64,000 nt of DNA from an uncultured Porphyromonadaceae bacterium (GCA_902493335.1 CABUPJ010000009.1:1-64000), one strand, 5' to 3'. Positions 51,034 to 60,329 are shown, counted from the first letter of the stretch. A program made the numbers and translations. The notes: generated by a model from the sequence alone, not told the origin.

Positions 51034-51786
51034 ATGATATCAATGGCAGACAACGATATAAACATCAATCCCGACAACATCCCGCGCCATGTGGCAATAA
51101 TCATGGACGGCAACGGCCGATGGGCCAAAGCTCGCGGACTTGACCGCTCAGAAGGACACGTCGAGGGCGTCAACACCGTCAGACGCATCACCGAGGAGGC
51201 ATCGGCCATGGGCATCGGCTATCTGACGCTCTACACCTTCTCGACCGAAAACTGGAACCGTCCCAAAGAAGAAGTCGACGCTCTGATGCACCTCATCGTC
51301 ATCGCCATCGAACGCGAGACGCCCGACCTGATAAAGAACAACGTGCGCCTCACGATGATCGGCGACATCAACAGCCTGCCCGACGAAGCCCGTCAGCGTC
51401 TCGAGCGCTGCTTTGCCGACACCTCGGCCTGCAACGGCCTCACCCTCGTGCTGGCCCTGAGCTATTCGTCGCGCTGGGAGATTGTCGAGGCCGCGCGCAG
51501 GCTTGCCGCACGTGCCGCCGCCGGAGAGATAAAACCCGGCGACATCGACGCCTCGATGTTCTCTGACAGCCTTTCGACTGCCGGCATGCCCGACCCCGAC
51601 CTGCTTATACGCACCGGCGGCGACCAGCGCGTCAGCAACTTCATGCTCTGGCAGATCGCCTACTCCGAGCTGTATATCACACCGACATACTGGCCCGACT
51701 TCAGCGGCTCTGACTTCAGGCTCGCCATTGCCGAATATCAGAAACGACAGCGGCGCTTCGGTCTGACAGGCGACCAGGTCAGCTGA
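51034..51786 (+). CDS. uppS: Isoprenyl (undecaprenyl) diphosphate synthase
   Basis: 250 aa (247 if the second ATG is used). Motif Ile-Ile-Met-Asp-Gly-Asn-Gly-Arg-Trp-Ala (about 22-31) holds the catalytic Asp; Ser-Thr-Glu-Asn-Trp-x-Arg-Pro and the C-terminal Asp-Leu-Leu-Ile-Arg-Thr-Gly-Gly-Asp-Gln-Arg-Val-Ser-Asn-Phe are conserved. It makes the C55 carrier for peptidoglycan and LPS. It lies in the Bacteroidales order before bamA. Confidence 0.95.
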   Translation: MISMADNDININPDNIPRHVAIIMDGNGRWAKARGLDRSEGHVEGVNTVRRITEEASAMGIGYLTLYTFSTENWNRPKEEVDALMHLIVIAIERETPDLIKNNVRLTMIGDINSLPDEARQRLERCFADTSACNGLTLVLALSYSSRWEIVEAARRLAARAAAGEIKPGDIDASMFSDSLSTAGMPDPDLLIRTGGDQRVSNFMLWQIAYSELYITPTYWPDFSGSDFRLAIAEYQKRQRRFGLTGDQVS

Positions 51787-51853
51787 CAGATTATAATATA
51801 TTAGAATATCAAATACGATAAACCACCATACCACGACATTCATCATTTCGACT

Positions 51854-54484
51854 ATGCATAATAAACTGACAATCTTCATCACCGCTCTTCTCGCAGCCAT
51901 AGCCCCTGTGGCAAAAGCTCAGGAACCGGTCGACACGATCTACAATCCCCCGATGATCTACAGCAATATGCCCAAGACCTACGAAATCGAAGGCATCAAA
52001 GTCACCGGAGCGCCCAACTATGAAGATTTCATCATCCTCGGCTATGCCGGTCTCAAGGTCGGCGACCGCGTCACCCTCCCCGGCGACGACATCACCCAGG
52101 CCGTCAAACGTCTCATGCGTCAGGGCCTTTTCGCCCAGGCTCAGGTAAAAGTCGAGAAAATAGCCGGCGACAAAGCGTGGCTCGAGCTTGTTCTCAGAAC
52201 CCATCCGCGAATCTCGGCCGTAAACTACAACGGCGTCAAGAAAGGCGAGCGCGAAGACCTTCAGGAACGTCTTCAGCTCATGAAAGGCAACCAGATAACC
52301 CAGAATATCGTCAACCGCGCCACGGCCATCATCAAGAAATACTTCGAAGGCAAAGGCTTCGGCAACGCTCAGGTCAACATCAAGCTCACCGAAGACCTCT
52401 CGAACCGCAACGAAATGATCGTCGACATCAACATCGACAAACGCGACAAAGTCAAGGTCCACAAAATCTACATCGACGGCAACGAAGTGCTCTCTGACCG
52501 TCAGCTGCAGCGCACGATGAAGAAAACCAACGAAAAAGGCAAGCTCATCAACCTCTTCCGTCAGAAAAAATTCGTCGAGAGCGACTATCGCGACGACCTC
52601 AACCGCATTCTCGAGAAATATAACGAGAAAGGCTACCGCGACGCCCGCATCGTCAGCGACAGCGTCACACCCTACGACGACCACACCGTCGACGTCCACA
52701 TAACAGTCGACGAAGGCAAACAATACTACATCAAAGACATCTCATGGGTGGGCAACACCGTCTATCCCACAGAAGTCCTCGACGCATACCTCGGCATGAA
52801 GCCCGGCGACGTCTACAACCAGAAGATAATGAACAAACGCCTCAACGAAGACGACGACGCCGTGTCGAACCTCTACATGGACAACGGCTACCTCTTCTAC
52901 AACCTCGTGCCCATCGAGCGCGAAGTCAGCGGCGACTCGATAGCCCTTGAGATGCGCATCATCGAAGGCCCCCAGGCCCGCATCAACAACGTCGTCATCA
53001 ACGGCAACGACCGTCTCTACGAGAAAGTCATCCGCCGCGAGCTCCGCGTCAAGCCGGGCGAACTCTTCAGCAAGTCAGACCTCATGCGTTCGGCCCGCGA
53101 AATCGCCCAGACCGGCCACTTCAACCCCGAGAACATGGACATCCAGCCGCAGCCTAACGAAGAGAACGGCACCGTCGACATCGTCTTCAACCTCGAGTCT
53201 AAAGCAAACGACCAGGTCGAGTTCTCTATGGGCTGGGGACAGACAGGCATCATCGGCAAACTGTCGCTCAAATTCACCAACTTCTCGATAAAGAACCTCT
53301 TCAATCCGAGCACCTACCGCGGCGTCATTCCTCAGGGCGAGGGTCAGACATTCACCGTCAGCGCCCAGACCAACGCACGCTATTATCAGGCCTACTCGGT
53401 GTCGTTCCTCGACCCGTGGTTCGGAGGCAAGCGACCCAACTCACTGTCTGTCTCGGCCTACTACAGCCGCCAGACAGGCGTCAACTCGTCGTATTACAAC
53501 TCTCGCTGGCAGAACGCCATGTATAACTACGGCTACGGATATGGCTACGGTTACGGCTATGGCTCGGGCTACAACGACTATTATCAGAACAGCTATCAGG
53601 CATCATACGACCCCAACAAGGTGCTTCAGATGGTCGGCGTCAACGTCGGCTTCGGCAAACGTCTCAAATGGCCTGACGACTACTTCACATTCACAGCCGA
53701 GCTCGGCTACAACTGGTATTACCTCAAAAACTGGGAATACCTCTACTATATGAACAACGGTACGTCGAACGCCTTCGTCCTCGGTCTCACCCTGGCGCGC
53801 AACTCTATCGACAACCCGCTCTATACACGTAGCGGCAGCCAGTTCTCGCTCAGCCTCCAGATGACCCCGCCCGCATCACTCTTCGGCAAGAAAAACTGGA
53901 AGAAACTCAGCGAGGAGAACACCGTCCAGTCAAAGAAAGAACTCTACCGCTGGATCGAATACTGGAAACTCAAATTCAAATCGCGCACCTACACTCCGCT
54001 CGCCAACGCCGACACCCAGTGGACGCCCGTGCTCATGACACGCGCCGACATCGGTCTGCTCGGCAGCTATAACAAATACCTCAAGTCGCCCTTCGAGACA
54101 TTCTATGTCGGCGGCGACGGCATGTCGGGCAGCTACACCTACGCCACCGAGACTATCGGCCTCCGAGGCTACGACAACGGCCAGTTCACGCCCTGGCAGA
54201 GCGAAGGCTACGCCTACACCCGCTTCGGCCTCGAGCTCCACTTCCCCCTCATGCTCCAGCCCACGACAACCATCTATGCCCTCGCCTTCGTCGAAGGCGG
54301 TAACGCGTGGACCTCGGTCAGCCAGTTCAACCCCTTCACGATCAAGCGCAGCGCCGGCGCCGGTGTCCGCATCTACCTCCCGATGGTCGGCATGATGGGC
54401 ATCGACTGGGCCTATGGCTTCGACCGTGTCTTCAACGAGAAAGGCGGCAGCCACTTCCACTTCATCCTCGGTCAGGAATTTTAA
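51854..54484 (+). CDS. bamA: Outer-membrane assembly factor BamA
   Basis: 876 aa. Signal peptide (to Ala-Lys-Ala-Gln), five POTRA repeats (about 40-430), and a C-terminal 16-strand Omp85 barrel containing Gly-Gly-Asp-Gly-Met-Ser-Gly and Gly-Leu-Arg-Gly-Tyr (about 753-775), ending in Phe. An early barrel loop (about 556-585) holds an unusual Tyr-Gly alternation. It inserts beta-barrel proteins into the outer membrane, receiving them from the two OmpH-like chaperones encoded next. Confidence 0.95.
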   Translation: MHNKLTIFITALLAAIAPVAKAQEPVDTIYNPPMIYSNMPKTYEIEGIKVTGAPNYEDFIILGYAGLKVGDRVTLPGDDITQAVKRLMRQGLFAQAQVKVEKIAGDKAWLELVLRTHPRISAVNYNGVKKGEREDLQERLQLMKGNQITQNIVNRATAIIKKYFEGKGFGNAQVNIKLTEDLSNRNEMIVDINIDKRDKVKVHKIYIDGNEVLSDRQLQRTMKKTNEKGKLINLFRQKKFVESDYRDDLNRILEKYNEKGYRDARIVSDSVTPYDDHTVDVHITVDEGKQYYIKDISWVGNTVYPTEVLDAYLGMKPGDVYNQKIMNKRLNEDDDAVSNLYMDNGYLFYNLVPIEREVSGDSIALEMRIIEGPQARINNVVINGNDRLYEKVIRRELRVKPGELFSKSDLMRSAREIAQTGHFNPENMDIQPQPNEENGTVDIVFNLESKANDQVEFSMGWGQTGIIGKLSLKFTNFSIKNLFNPSTYRGVIPQGEGQTFTVSAQTNARYYQAYSVSFLDPWFGGKRPNSLSVSAYYSRQTGVNSSYYNSRWQNAMYNYGYGYGYGYGYGSGYNDYYQNSYQASYDPNKVLQMVGVNVGFGKRLKWPDDYFTFTAELGYNWYYLKNWEYLYYMNNGTSNAFVLGLTLARNSIDNPLYTRSGSQFSLSLQMTPPASLFGKKNWKKLSEENTVQSKKELYRWIEYWKLKFKSRTYTPLANADTQWTPVLMTRADIGLLGSYNKYLKSPFETFYVGGDGMSGSYTYATETIGLRGYDNGQFTPWQSEGYAYTRFGLELHFPLMLQPTTTIYALAFVEGGNAWTSVSQFNPFTIKRSAGAGVRIYLPMVGMMGIDWAYGFDRVFNEKGGSHFHFILGQEF

Positions 54485-54558
54485 TCATCAGACATATAAA
54501 CCTTTTGAGGTCAAATCTGTCTTAGATTATATATGTCAAATAATAAACAACAAGCTAA

Positions 54559-55074
54559 ATGAAAAAAATCGCTATCATACTGGCAATCGCCATCGCAGGC
54601 TGCATCAGCGCCTCGGCTCAGAAATTCGCCCTTGTCGACATGGAGTATATCCTCAAGAACGTACCCTCCTACGAGATGGCCAACGAGCAGCTCAACCAGC
54701 TCTCGCAGCGCTGGCAGAAAGAAGTCGAGGCCGTCGGCAAAGAAGCCGAGACCCTCTATCAGAACTATCTGTCTGACAAAGTCTTCCTCACCGACGAACA
54801 GGTCAAGAAACGCGAAGAAGAAATCGTAGCCAAAGAAAAAGAAGCCACCGAGCTGCGCTACAAATACTTCGGTCCCGAAGGCGAGCTCTACCAGAAACGC
54901 CAGACACTTCTCAAGCCCATCCAGGACGACGTCTATAACGCCATCAAGAAAGTCGCCGACGAACGCGGCTATCAGGCAATATTCGACCGGGCATCGTCGA
55001 GCGACATCATTTTCGCATCGCCGCGCATCGATGTCAGCAACGAAGTCCTCGCCAAATTGGGATATTCAAAATAA
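54559..55074 (+). CDS. OmpH/Skp-family periplasmic chaperone, first copy
   Basis: 171 aa: signal peptide (to Ala-Ser-Ala-Gln), then a short beta part (Lys-Phe-Ala-Leu-Val-Asp-Met-Glu-Tyr-Ile), a long Glu/Lys-rich coiled coil (about 45-120) and a closing beta-strand (Asp-Ile-Ile-Phe-Ala-Ser). This is the Skp trimer-of-tentacles layout that holds unfolded barrel proteins. It follows bamA and precedes a second copy. Confidence 0.9.
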   Translation: MKKIAIILAIAIAGCISASAQKFALVDMEYILKNVPSYEMANEQLNQLSQRWQKEVEAVGKEAETLYQNYLSDKVFLTDEQVKKREEEIVAKEKEATELRYKYFGPEGELYQKRQTLLKPIQDDVYNAIKKVADERGYQAIFDRASSSDIIFASPRIDVSNEVLAKLGYSK

Positions 55075-55144
55075 AAATGTTAATTTTACGCGTTAAATTT
55101 TTTTCGAGACGAAATAACAATCAAAAATAATAAAACAGTAAACC

Positions 55145-55648
55145 ATGATCAAAAAAATTCTTCTCGCAATCGCCATCATCCTCCCGATGAGCGCACTTGC
55201 GCAAAAATTTGGAGTCGTTGAAATCGAAACCGTGTTCAAAGCCATGCCCGAATACGCCGCAATGGAAACACAACTCAGCGACGCATCTAAAAAATATGAA
55301 GACGAATTCCAGAAACTCCGCACCGAGCTCGACAAACTCTACGCCGACTTCCAGGCTATAGCCGACGACGCCAACACACCCCAGAGCATCAAAGAGCGCC
55401 GCATGCAGGAGATCCAGGAACGCGAAAATAAAATCAACCAGTTCCGCCAGACCGCTTCTCAGGACCTCAGCCGTCTTCAGGAACAGCTCATCGCTCCCAT
55501 CCAGCAGAAATTTGTAGACGCCATCAAGGCCGTAGGTCAGGAAGGCAACTACACATTCATCTTCCCCAACGAACAAAATCTCCTTCTCTATCAGGGCGCA
55601 GACGTCATCAACGTCACCAACGCCGTCAAGACCAAACTCGGTCTCTGA
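55145..55648 (+). CDS. OmpH/Skp-family periplasmic chaperone, second copy
   Basis: 167 aa with signal peptide (to Ala-Leu-Ala-Gln), Lys-Phe-Gly-Val-Val-Glu-Ile-Glu-Thr-Val-Phe, a coiled coil of about 75 residues and the final Leu-Leu-Tyr-Gln-Gly strand. It is clearly paralogous to the preceding gene but diverged, so the two may form mixed trimers or serve different clients. The transcript ends at a strong terminator. Confidence 0.9.
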   Translation: MIKKILLAIAIILPMSALAQKFGVVEIETVFKAMPEYAAMETQLSDASKKYEDEFQKLRTELDKLYADFQAIADDANTPQSIKERRMQEIQERENKINQFRQTASQDLSRLQEQLIAPIQQKFVDAIKAVGQEGNYTFIFPNEQNLLLYQGADVINVTNAVKTKLGL

Positions 55649-55673
55649 TCTGACATCAACCAACCACAATACC

Positions 55674-55715
55674 ACAAGCGGGCCGCGAATCATCGCAGCC
55701 CGCTTGTGTTTTTTT
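55674..55715. terminator. Intrinsic terminator of the bamA-OmpH cluster
   Basis: ACAAGCGGGC and GCCCGCTTGT form a 10-bp stem with loop about 14 nt, followed by GTTTTTTT. Confidence 0.8.
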
Positions 55716-55827
55716 AGACACGTCGATTGAAGCCTAAGGCGTGGGGTGCCACCGCTAACGAGGTTCCAATAACCCCAAAATCATGAAAACCCGCGCTGCG
55801 GGCCGCATTACTGCGTCCCTGGCACGG

Positions 55828-55857
55828 CCTTAATGACCTTAATCGACCTTAATGACT
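55828..55857. repeat. Short direct repeats CCTTAATGA / CCTTAATCGA / CCTTAATGAC
   Basis: Three near-identical 9-10-nt units in tandem in the space before the convergent lgt 3' end. Function unknown. Confidence 0.6.
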
Positions 55858-55867
55858 TTATACATCC

Positions 55868-56725
55868 TTATTTGCTCTCCTCGTCGGCAAACCTGTTGGG
55901 GAACTTCATCGTTATCCTCGGACGCATGAAAGCGCGGATAATAAAGAAGACACCGACAAGCACAAACGGTATACTCAGCAGCTGACCCATGTTCAGAAGC
56001 ATTCCGGCCTCGAAATCGGCCTGATCGTTCTTGATAAACTCAATAAAGAAACGCGGCAGAAAGATGCCCACAAGAAACGTACCGAAGATGAGACCGGGGC
56101 GGCACTGCGCGTTTTTGCGCCAGTACATCCACATCAGAAGCCCGAAGAGCGCCAGATAACAGAACGCTTCGTAGAGCTGCGTCGGATGACATGCCTGCCC
56201 CTCATAGAGCGCATGCCACTCGGCCGAGCGCACAAACATGAAGCCCCAGGGCAAAGTCGTCGGATAGCCGAATATCTCAGAGTTCATAAGGTTGCCGATT
56301 CTGATTAGCGCGCCCACCAGAGCGATAGCCACGACAAGCTTGTCGAATGTCCACAGCGGGCTGCGCTTGGTCGTGAAAATCGAGTAGAGTATCACCGCCA
56401 CGATGACACCGATGGCACCGCCGTGAGAGGCGAGACCACCCTCCCAGGTGGCGAGTATCTTCCACGGATGTTCAGAGTAATAGTCCCACGCATAGAAGAA
56501 TACGTGTCCCAGTCGCGCGCCTATGATAGTGCCGGCGGCGACCCATATCAGAAGCAGACCCATCCACTTCTCAGGCGCTCCCTCATGCTTATACATCTTG
56601 GCGACGATATTGAAACCGATCCAGAAACCTATGGCAAACATCAGGCCGTACCATCTGACCGTGACAAACGAGTCAATCAGCACCGGGTCGGCGTTCCATA
56701 CTATATAGCTCAGAAAATTACCCAT
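55868..56725 (-). CDS. lgt: Prolipoprotein diacylglyceryl transferase
   Basis: 285 aa with seven TM helices. Essential motifs are present: Ser-His-Gly-Gly-Ala-Ile-Gly (about 106), Arg-Ile-Gly-Asn-Leu-Met-Asn-Ser-Glu (about 142-150) and His-Pro-Thr-Gln-Leu-Tyr-Glu-Ala (about 190). It transfers diacylglycerol to the lipobox Cys of prolipoproteins, which are abundant in this window. Confidence 0.95.
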   Translation of the reverse strand: MGNFLSYIVWNADPVLIDSFVTVRWYGLMFAIGFWIGFNIVAKMYKHEGAPEKWMGLLLIWVAAGTIIGARLGHVFFYAWDYYSEHPWKILATWEGGLASHGGAIGVIVAVILYSIFTTKRSPLWTFDKLVVAIALVGALIRIGNLMNSEIFGYPTTLPWGFMFVRSAEWHALYEGQACHPTQLYEAFCYLALFGLLMWMYWRKNAQCRPGLIFGTFLVGIFLPRFFIEFIKNDQADFEAGMLLNMGQLLSIPFVLVGVFFIIRAFMRPRITMKFPNRFADEESK

Positions 56726-56747
56726 GATATTTATGTGATAAATGTTT

Positions 56748-58175
56748 CTATGAATTGCTTGTGTCCGTGTCGCCCGAGCCGATCTGACCTGCCTTGCGTG
56801 CGGCGAAATAGTCGCGTGTGGCCTGACGCACCTTCGAGCTGAGAGCCACGACCGTCAGCATCGTCGGTATCGCCATCAGCGCGTAGAAGAGATCACACAT
56901 GCCGACGGCAGCCTCGAGAGGCACCACGGCAAATATGACAAGCGACGCGATGAACACCCACGAATAATGACGCCCGTAGCGCGTGCCGAAAAGATATGTC
57001 GCACAGCTCGTGCCGTAGAACGAATAGCTGAACATCGACGACATCGCAAAACAGACGACGACAAACAGCAGCAGATACTCGCCCGCCGGGATGGCCGAAC
57101 TGAAAGCGTTCATCGCAATCTCGAGCCCCTTAACACCCTCGACGTCGATATTGCCGCAGAGCAGTATCGCGATAGCAGTCAGAGTGCAGACCAGACCCGA
57201 GTCGATGCTCGGACCGAGCATCGCTATAAGACCCTCGCGCACAGGCTGACGGTTTTTCGACTCGCCGTGCATGATTGTCGCCGTGCCTATGCCGGCGTCA
57301 TTGACAAGAGCCGCGCGGCGCGCGCCTATGATGGCTATGCCTGCAAACGCGCCGAAGCCCGCCCGCAGATTGAACGCCTCGCTGAATATACGGCGGAACA
57401 CCTCAGGCACGTCGGCGAAGTGTGTTATAATAATGTATAGCACCATGACAAAATAGACTCCCACCATAAACGGCACCATCACCGAGGCCACGCGGGCTAT
57501 GCGCTTGATGCCGCCGAAGATGACAAGAGCCACGACGAGCGCTATGCCAATGCCGAAAAGCAGACGGAACGCCGACACATTGTCAAGACCCGTCACCGAT
57601 CCGACTGACGACAGAAAACCGTTCGCCCCGAGACTCTCGGGCGTCGAGAACGTCGTCATCACAGCCTCGGTCAGCTGATTGGCGTTCATGATACACATCG
57701 TGCCGAAAAGTCCGGCGATGGCAAAGAAGCGTGCCAGCGGCTTCCATTTGCGGCCCAGACCGTTCTCGATGATATACATCGTGCCGCCGCGCGGGCGCCC
57801 CGTATTGTCTTTACCGCGATACATGATCGAGAGCGCGCCTTCGTGATACTTGGTGGCCATGCCGACGATGGCACTGACCCACATCCAGAAGATAGCACCC
57901 GGGCCACCCATCACCAGTGCGATGGCCACACCGGCGATATTGCCCAGACCGACTGTCGCGGCAACAACCGACGCAAGCGCCTGAATCGACGAAATCTGAC
58001 CGTCGCGGGCCTCGTGCTTGGTGCGAAGCTCCCTTATCGAGTCGGGCAGACGCCTGAGCGACACAAAGCCCGACGACAGAAAAAGATAGAGACCTCCCCC
58101 TATCAGTAGAAAAAATAACGGATAGCCGCATAAGACTTCGGCTATCCCGGTAATAAATGACGTAATATCCTTCAT
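56748..58175 (-). CDS. Alanine/glycine:cation symporter (AGCS family)
   Basis: 475 aa, about eleven TM helices. The family signature is clear: Gly-Gly-Pro-Gly-Ala-Ile-Phe-Trp-Met-Trp-Val (about 90-100) after Val-Gly-Leu-Gly-Asn-Ile-Ala-Gly-Val-Ala. It imports Ala/Gly with Na+ or H+. Located 9 nt downstream of the ECF sigma factor gene and 22 nt upstream of lgt on the same strand. Confidence 0.92.
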   Translation of the reverse strand: MKDITSFITGIAEVLCGYPLFFLLIGGGLYLFLSSGFVSLRRLPDSIRELRTKHEARDGQISSIQALASVVAATVGLGNIAGVAIALVMGGPGAIFWMWVSAIVGMATKYHEGALSIMYRGKDNTGRPRGGTMYIIENGLGRKWKPLARFFAIAGLFGTMCIMNANQLTEAVMTTFSTPESLGANGFLSSVGSVTGLDNVSAFRLLFGIGIALVVALVIFGGIKRIARVASVMVPFMVGVYFVMVLYIIITHFADVPEVFRRIFSEAFNLRAGFGAFAGIAIIGARRAALVNDAGIGTATIMHGESKNRQPVREGLIAMLGPSIDSGLVCTLTAIAILLCGNIDVEGVKGLEIAMNAFSSAIPAGEYLLLFVVVCFAMSSMFSYSFYGTSCATYLFGTRYGRHYSWVFIASLVIFAVVPLEAAVGMCDLFYALMAIPTMLTVVALSSKVRQATRDYFAARKAGQIGSGDTDTSNS

Positions 58176-58184
58176 CAGTGATTT

Positions 58185-58775
58185 TTAACGTGAAAGCGCA
58201 ATGCGGTTTTCCTTGGCTATGCGCCTCAGATTGAGAATCGCATAACGCATACGGCCGAGCGCAGTGTTGATGCTGACGCCTGTGACGTCAGCGATTTCCT
58301 TAAAACTGAGGCCCTTGTAATATCTCATAATCAAGACCTCGCGCTGAGAGTCGGGCAACTGCTTGACAATGCGGCGGACATCTGCCTGAATCTGCGAGTC
58401 GATCAGCATGTCTTCGATAGTGTCCTCGCTCAGATCCTTGCGATTAAGCACATCATAATTGCTGTCGTCGGTCGACACCGTGGCCTCGACCTTTTCCTGA
58501 CGGAAATTATCGATAATCAGATTTCTGGCTATACGGCACACCCACGCCGAGAACTTGCCCGCTTCAGCATACCGTCCCTGTTTTATCGTCGTAATCGCCT
58601 TGACAAAAGTTTCCTGAAATATATCGTCGGCGAGATTACGGTCCTTGACCATCTGGAGTATGTAATTATATACTTTGGCCTGATGTCTTGTCAGCAAAAC
58701 GTCAAACGCATTGTTGTTGCCTTCCGAATAATAAGCCACCAACACATCGTCGGCAAGCTTTTCGAGATTTTGCAT
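58185..58775 (-). CDS. ECF-type sigma-70 family RNA polymerase sigma factor
   Basis: 196 aa. Region 2 has Asp-Asp-Ile-Phe-Gln-Glu-Thr-Phe-Val-Lys-Ala (about 51-61) and Phe-Ser-Ala-Trp-Val-Cys-Arg-Ile-Ala-Arg-Asn; region 4 has Gly-Leu-Ser-Phe-Lys-Glu-Ile-Ala-Asp-Val-Thr-Gly-Val-Ser (about 158-171). No anti-sigma gene is adjacent; similar orphan ECFs with long leaders are conserved in Bacteroidales. Regulation may occur at its 110-nt leader. Confidence 0.9.
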   Translation of the reverse strand: MQNLEKLADDVLVAYYSEGNNNAFDVLLTRHQAKVYNYILQMVKDRNLADDIFQETFVKAITTIKQGRYAEAGKFSAWVCRIARNLIIDNFRQEKVEATVSTDDSNYDVLNRKDLSEDTIEDMLIDSQIQADVRRIVKQLPDSQREVLIMRYYKGLSFKEIADVTGVSINTALGRMRYAILNLRRIAKENRIALSR

Positions 58776-58891
58776 GTTTTCTTACTTTAATTGATTAGAG
58801 TAAAGTCTTTCGATAGGCAAAAATTGGTTTAAAAAATATAAAATTGATAAGATTCGTAGTTTTTAACGAGCATTTTTCCAATGCTTGAATA

Positions 58892-58899
58892 CAAAGTTA
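58892..58899 (-). promoter_or_regulatory. Promoter -7 box (TAACTTTG) of the ECF sigma gene
   Basis: A consensus housekeeping box, so the sigma gene need not depend on itself; the transcript probably includes the AGCS and lgt genes. Confidence 0.5.
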
Positions 58900-59070
58900 A
58901 GCATTTTCAGCCGTTCGGCAATACACCGGGCCCCCTATTTACCCATTTTTAACTATCATTATATAATAAATCAGCAAAAATACAGTTAGCTCCCGCATGC
59001 CGTCATCTCCCCCTCTCCGCGCCGATATGACAAAGTCACTCAATTTGTTGCATGTTACAAAAAAAAATCT

Positions 59071-59078
59071 TAACTTTG
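59071..59078 (+). promoter_or_regulatory. Promoter -7 box (TAACTTTG) of the rpsF operon
   Basis: A consensus TAnnTTTG element 52 nt upstream of rpsF, with a TTTG about 23 nt upstream of it (59044-59047). Confidence 0.55.
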
Positions 59079-59130
59079 CGGTCGATTTAACAAATCAATA
59101 TTTATCAAACCACTAACTAATAGTTTAACA

Positions 59131-59490
59131 ATGCATTACGAAACCGTTTTCATTTTAACTCCCGTTTTGTCTGATGCCCAGATGAAGGAAGCGGTAGAAA
59201 AGTTCAGCAAGGTGCTCACCGACAACGGTGCCACCATCGTGAACACAGAAGAGTGGGGCCTTCGCAAACTCGCCTACCCCATCCAGAAAAAATCTACCGG
59301 CTTTTACTGCCTGGTTGAATTCAATGGCGAACCCACTATCGTCAAGAAACTCGAAACAGCTTTCCGCCGTGACGAGCGCGTGATCCGCTTCCTCACATTC
59401 CGTCAGGACAAATATGCCGCCGAATACGCCGCAAAACGTCGTAGCCTCAAAGCCAATAACCAACCTAAAGAAGAAGTAAAGGAGAACTAA
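59131..59490 (+). CDS. rpsF: 30S ribosomal protein S6
   Basis: 119 aa. Opens His-Tyr-Glu-Thr-Val-Phe-Ile-Leu-Thr-Pro and contains Glu-Glu-Trp-Gly-Leu-Arg-Lys-Leu-Ala-Tyr-Pro-Ile (about 42-53), both S6 hallmarks; a Lys/Glu-rich tail extends the C-terminus, as usual in Bacteroidetes. First gene of the rpsF-rpsR-rplI operon. Confidence 0.97.
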   Translation: MHYETVFILTPVLSDAQMKEAVEKFSKVLTDNGATIVNTEEWGLRKLAYPIQKKSTGFYCLVEFNGEPTIVKKLETAFRRDERVIRFLTFRQDKYAAEYAAKRRSLKANNQPKEEVKEN

Positions 59491-59493
59491 ATC

Positions 59494-59763
59494 ATGGCAC
59501 AAGCACAATCAGAAATTCGCTATCTCACTCCCCTTTCGGTTGACGTGAAGAAGAAAAAATACTGCCGTTTCAAACGCAGCGGTATCAAATATATCGATTA
59601 CAAAGACCCCGAATTCCTCAAGAAATTCCTCAACGAGCAGGGCAAAATCCTTCCCCGCCGCATCACAGGCACTTCTCTGAAATTCCAGCGTCGCGTCGCT
59701 CAGGCCGTCAAACGCGCCCGTCACCTCGCTCTGCTGCCCTATGTAACCGACTTGATGAAATAA
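59494..59763 (+). CDS. rpsR: 30S ribosomal protein S18
   Basis: 89 aa. Core S18 motifs Tyr-Ile-Asp-Tyr-Lys-Asp-Pro-Glu-Phe-Leu and Pro-Arg-Arg-Ile-Thr-Gly-Thr-Ser (about 52-59), then Arg-Arg-Val-Ala-Gln-Ala-Val-Lys-Arg-Ala-Arg. It starts 3 nt after rpsF and binds S6 in the ribosome. Confidence 0.97.
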   Translation: MAQAQSEIRYLTPLSVDVKKKKYCRFKRSGIKYIDYKDPEFLKKFLNEQGKILPRRITGTSLKFQRRVAQAVKRARHLALLPYVTDLMK

Positions 59764-59788
59764 CCACTTTAAAGCTAAGGATATAACT

Positions 59789-60235
59789 ATGCAGATCATT
59801 CTCAAAGAAGACGTTCAGGGCCTCGGATACAAGGACGACGTCGTTGAAGTTAAAGACGGTTATGGCCGCAACTACCTGATTCCTCAGGGCAAAGCCGTTA
59901 TCGCCACTCCCTCGGCTCTTAAAGTGCTCGCCGAAAACCAGCGCCAGCGCGCTCACAAGCTCGCCAAGATCAAGGCTGATGCCGAAGCTCTTGCCGCTGC
60001 TCTCGCAACAGTAGAGCTCACAATTCCCGCCAAGGTCAGCGAGACAGGCACAATCTACGGCTCTGTCAACAACGTTCAGATTGCCGAAGAACTCGAAAAA
60101 CTCGGCCACAACGTCGACCGCCGTGTCATCACCATCAACACTCCCGTCAAGGAAGTCGGCAAATACACCGCCACAGCCAAACTTCACAAAGAAGTCAGCG
60201 TCGACATCAACTTCGAAGTCGTTGCCGCAGAATAA
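59789..60235 (+). CDS. rplI: 50S ribosomal protein L9
   Basis: 148 aa. N-terminal domain Met-Gln-Ile-Ile-Leu-Lys-Glu-Asp-Val-Gln-Gly-Leu-Gly and Gly-Arg-Asn-Tyr-Leu-Ile-Pro-Gln-Gly (about 28-36), long central helix, C-terminal domain with Ile-Tyr-Gly-Ser-Val. Last gene of the operon, closed by a terminator 40 nt downstream. Confidence 0.97.
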   Translation: MQIILKEDVQGLGYKDDVVEVKDGYGRNYLIPQGKAVIATPSALKVLAENQRQRAHKLAKIKADAEALAAALATVELTIPAKVSETGTIYGSVNNVQIAEELEKLGHNVDRRVITINTPVKEVGKYTATAKLHKEVSVDINFEVVAAE

Positions 60236-60274
60236 TCCCCTCGCCCCACCGGGCGACAGCATGATAAAAACATC

Positions 60275-60311
60275 AAAGCGCCGGCCACTCAGGCCCGGCG
60301 CTTTATTTTTC
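60275..60311. terminator. Intrinsic terminator of the rpsF operon
   Basis: AAAGCGCCGG... pairs with ...CCCGGCGCTTT, followed by ATTTTT. Marks the border between core ribosomal genes and the accessory right end. Confidence 0.8.
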
Positions 60312-60329
60312 CGCCATCAACAATTACTA

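Larger units (their letters stand above)
58776..59130. other. Divergent promoter region between sigma factor and rpsF
   Basis: 355 nt without a gene. It holds a minus-strand TAACTTTG box (58892-58899) for the sigma gene, leaving a leader of about 110 nt, and a plus-strand TAACTTTG (59071-59078) for rpsF with a 50-nt leader. No riboswitch or S6:S18-type autoregulatory structure could be established by eye. Confidence 0.5.

Noticed and set aside
51809..52723. A 304-codon open frame antisense to the 5' part of bamA
   Set aside because: It is the mirror of strongly biased BamA codons and reads as Val/Asp/Phe-rich low-complexity protein with no motif; bamA on the other strand is certain.
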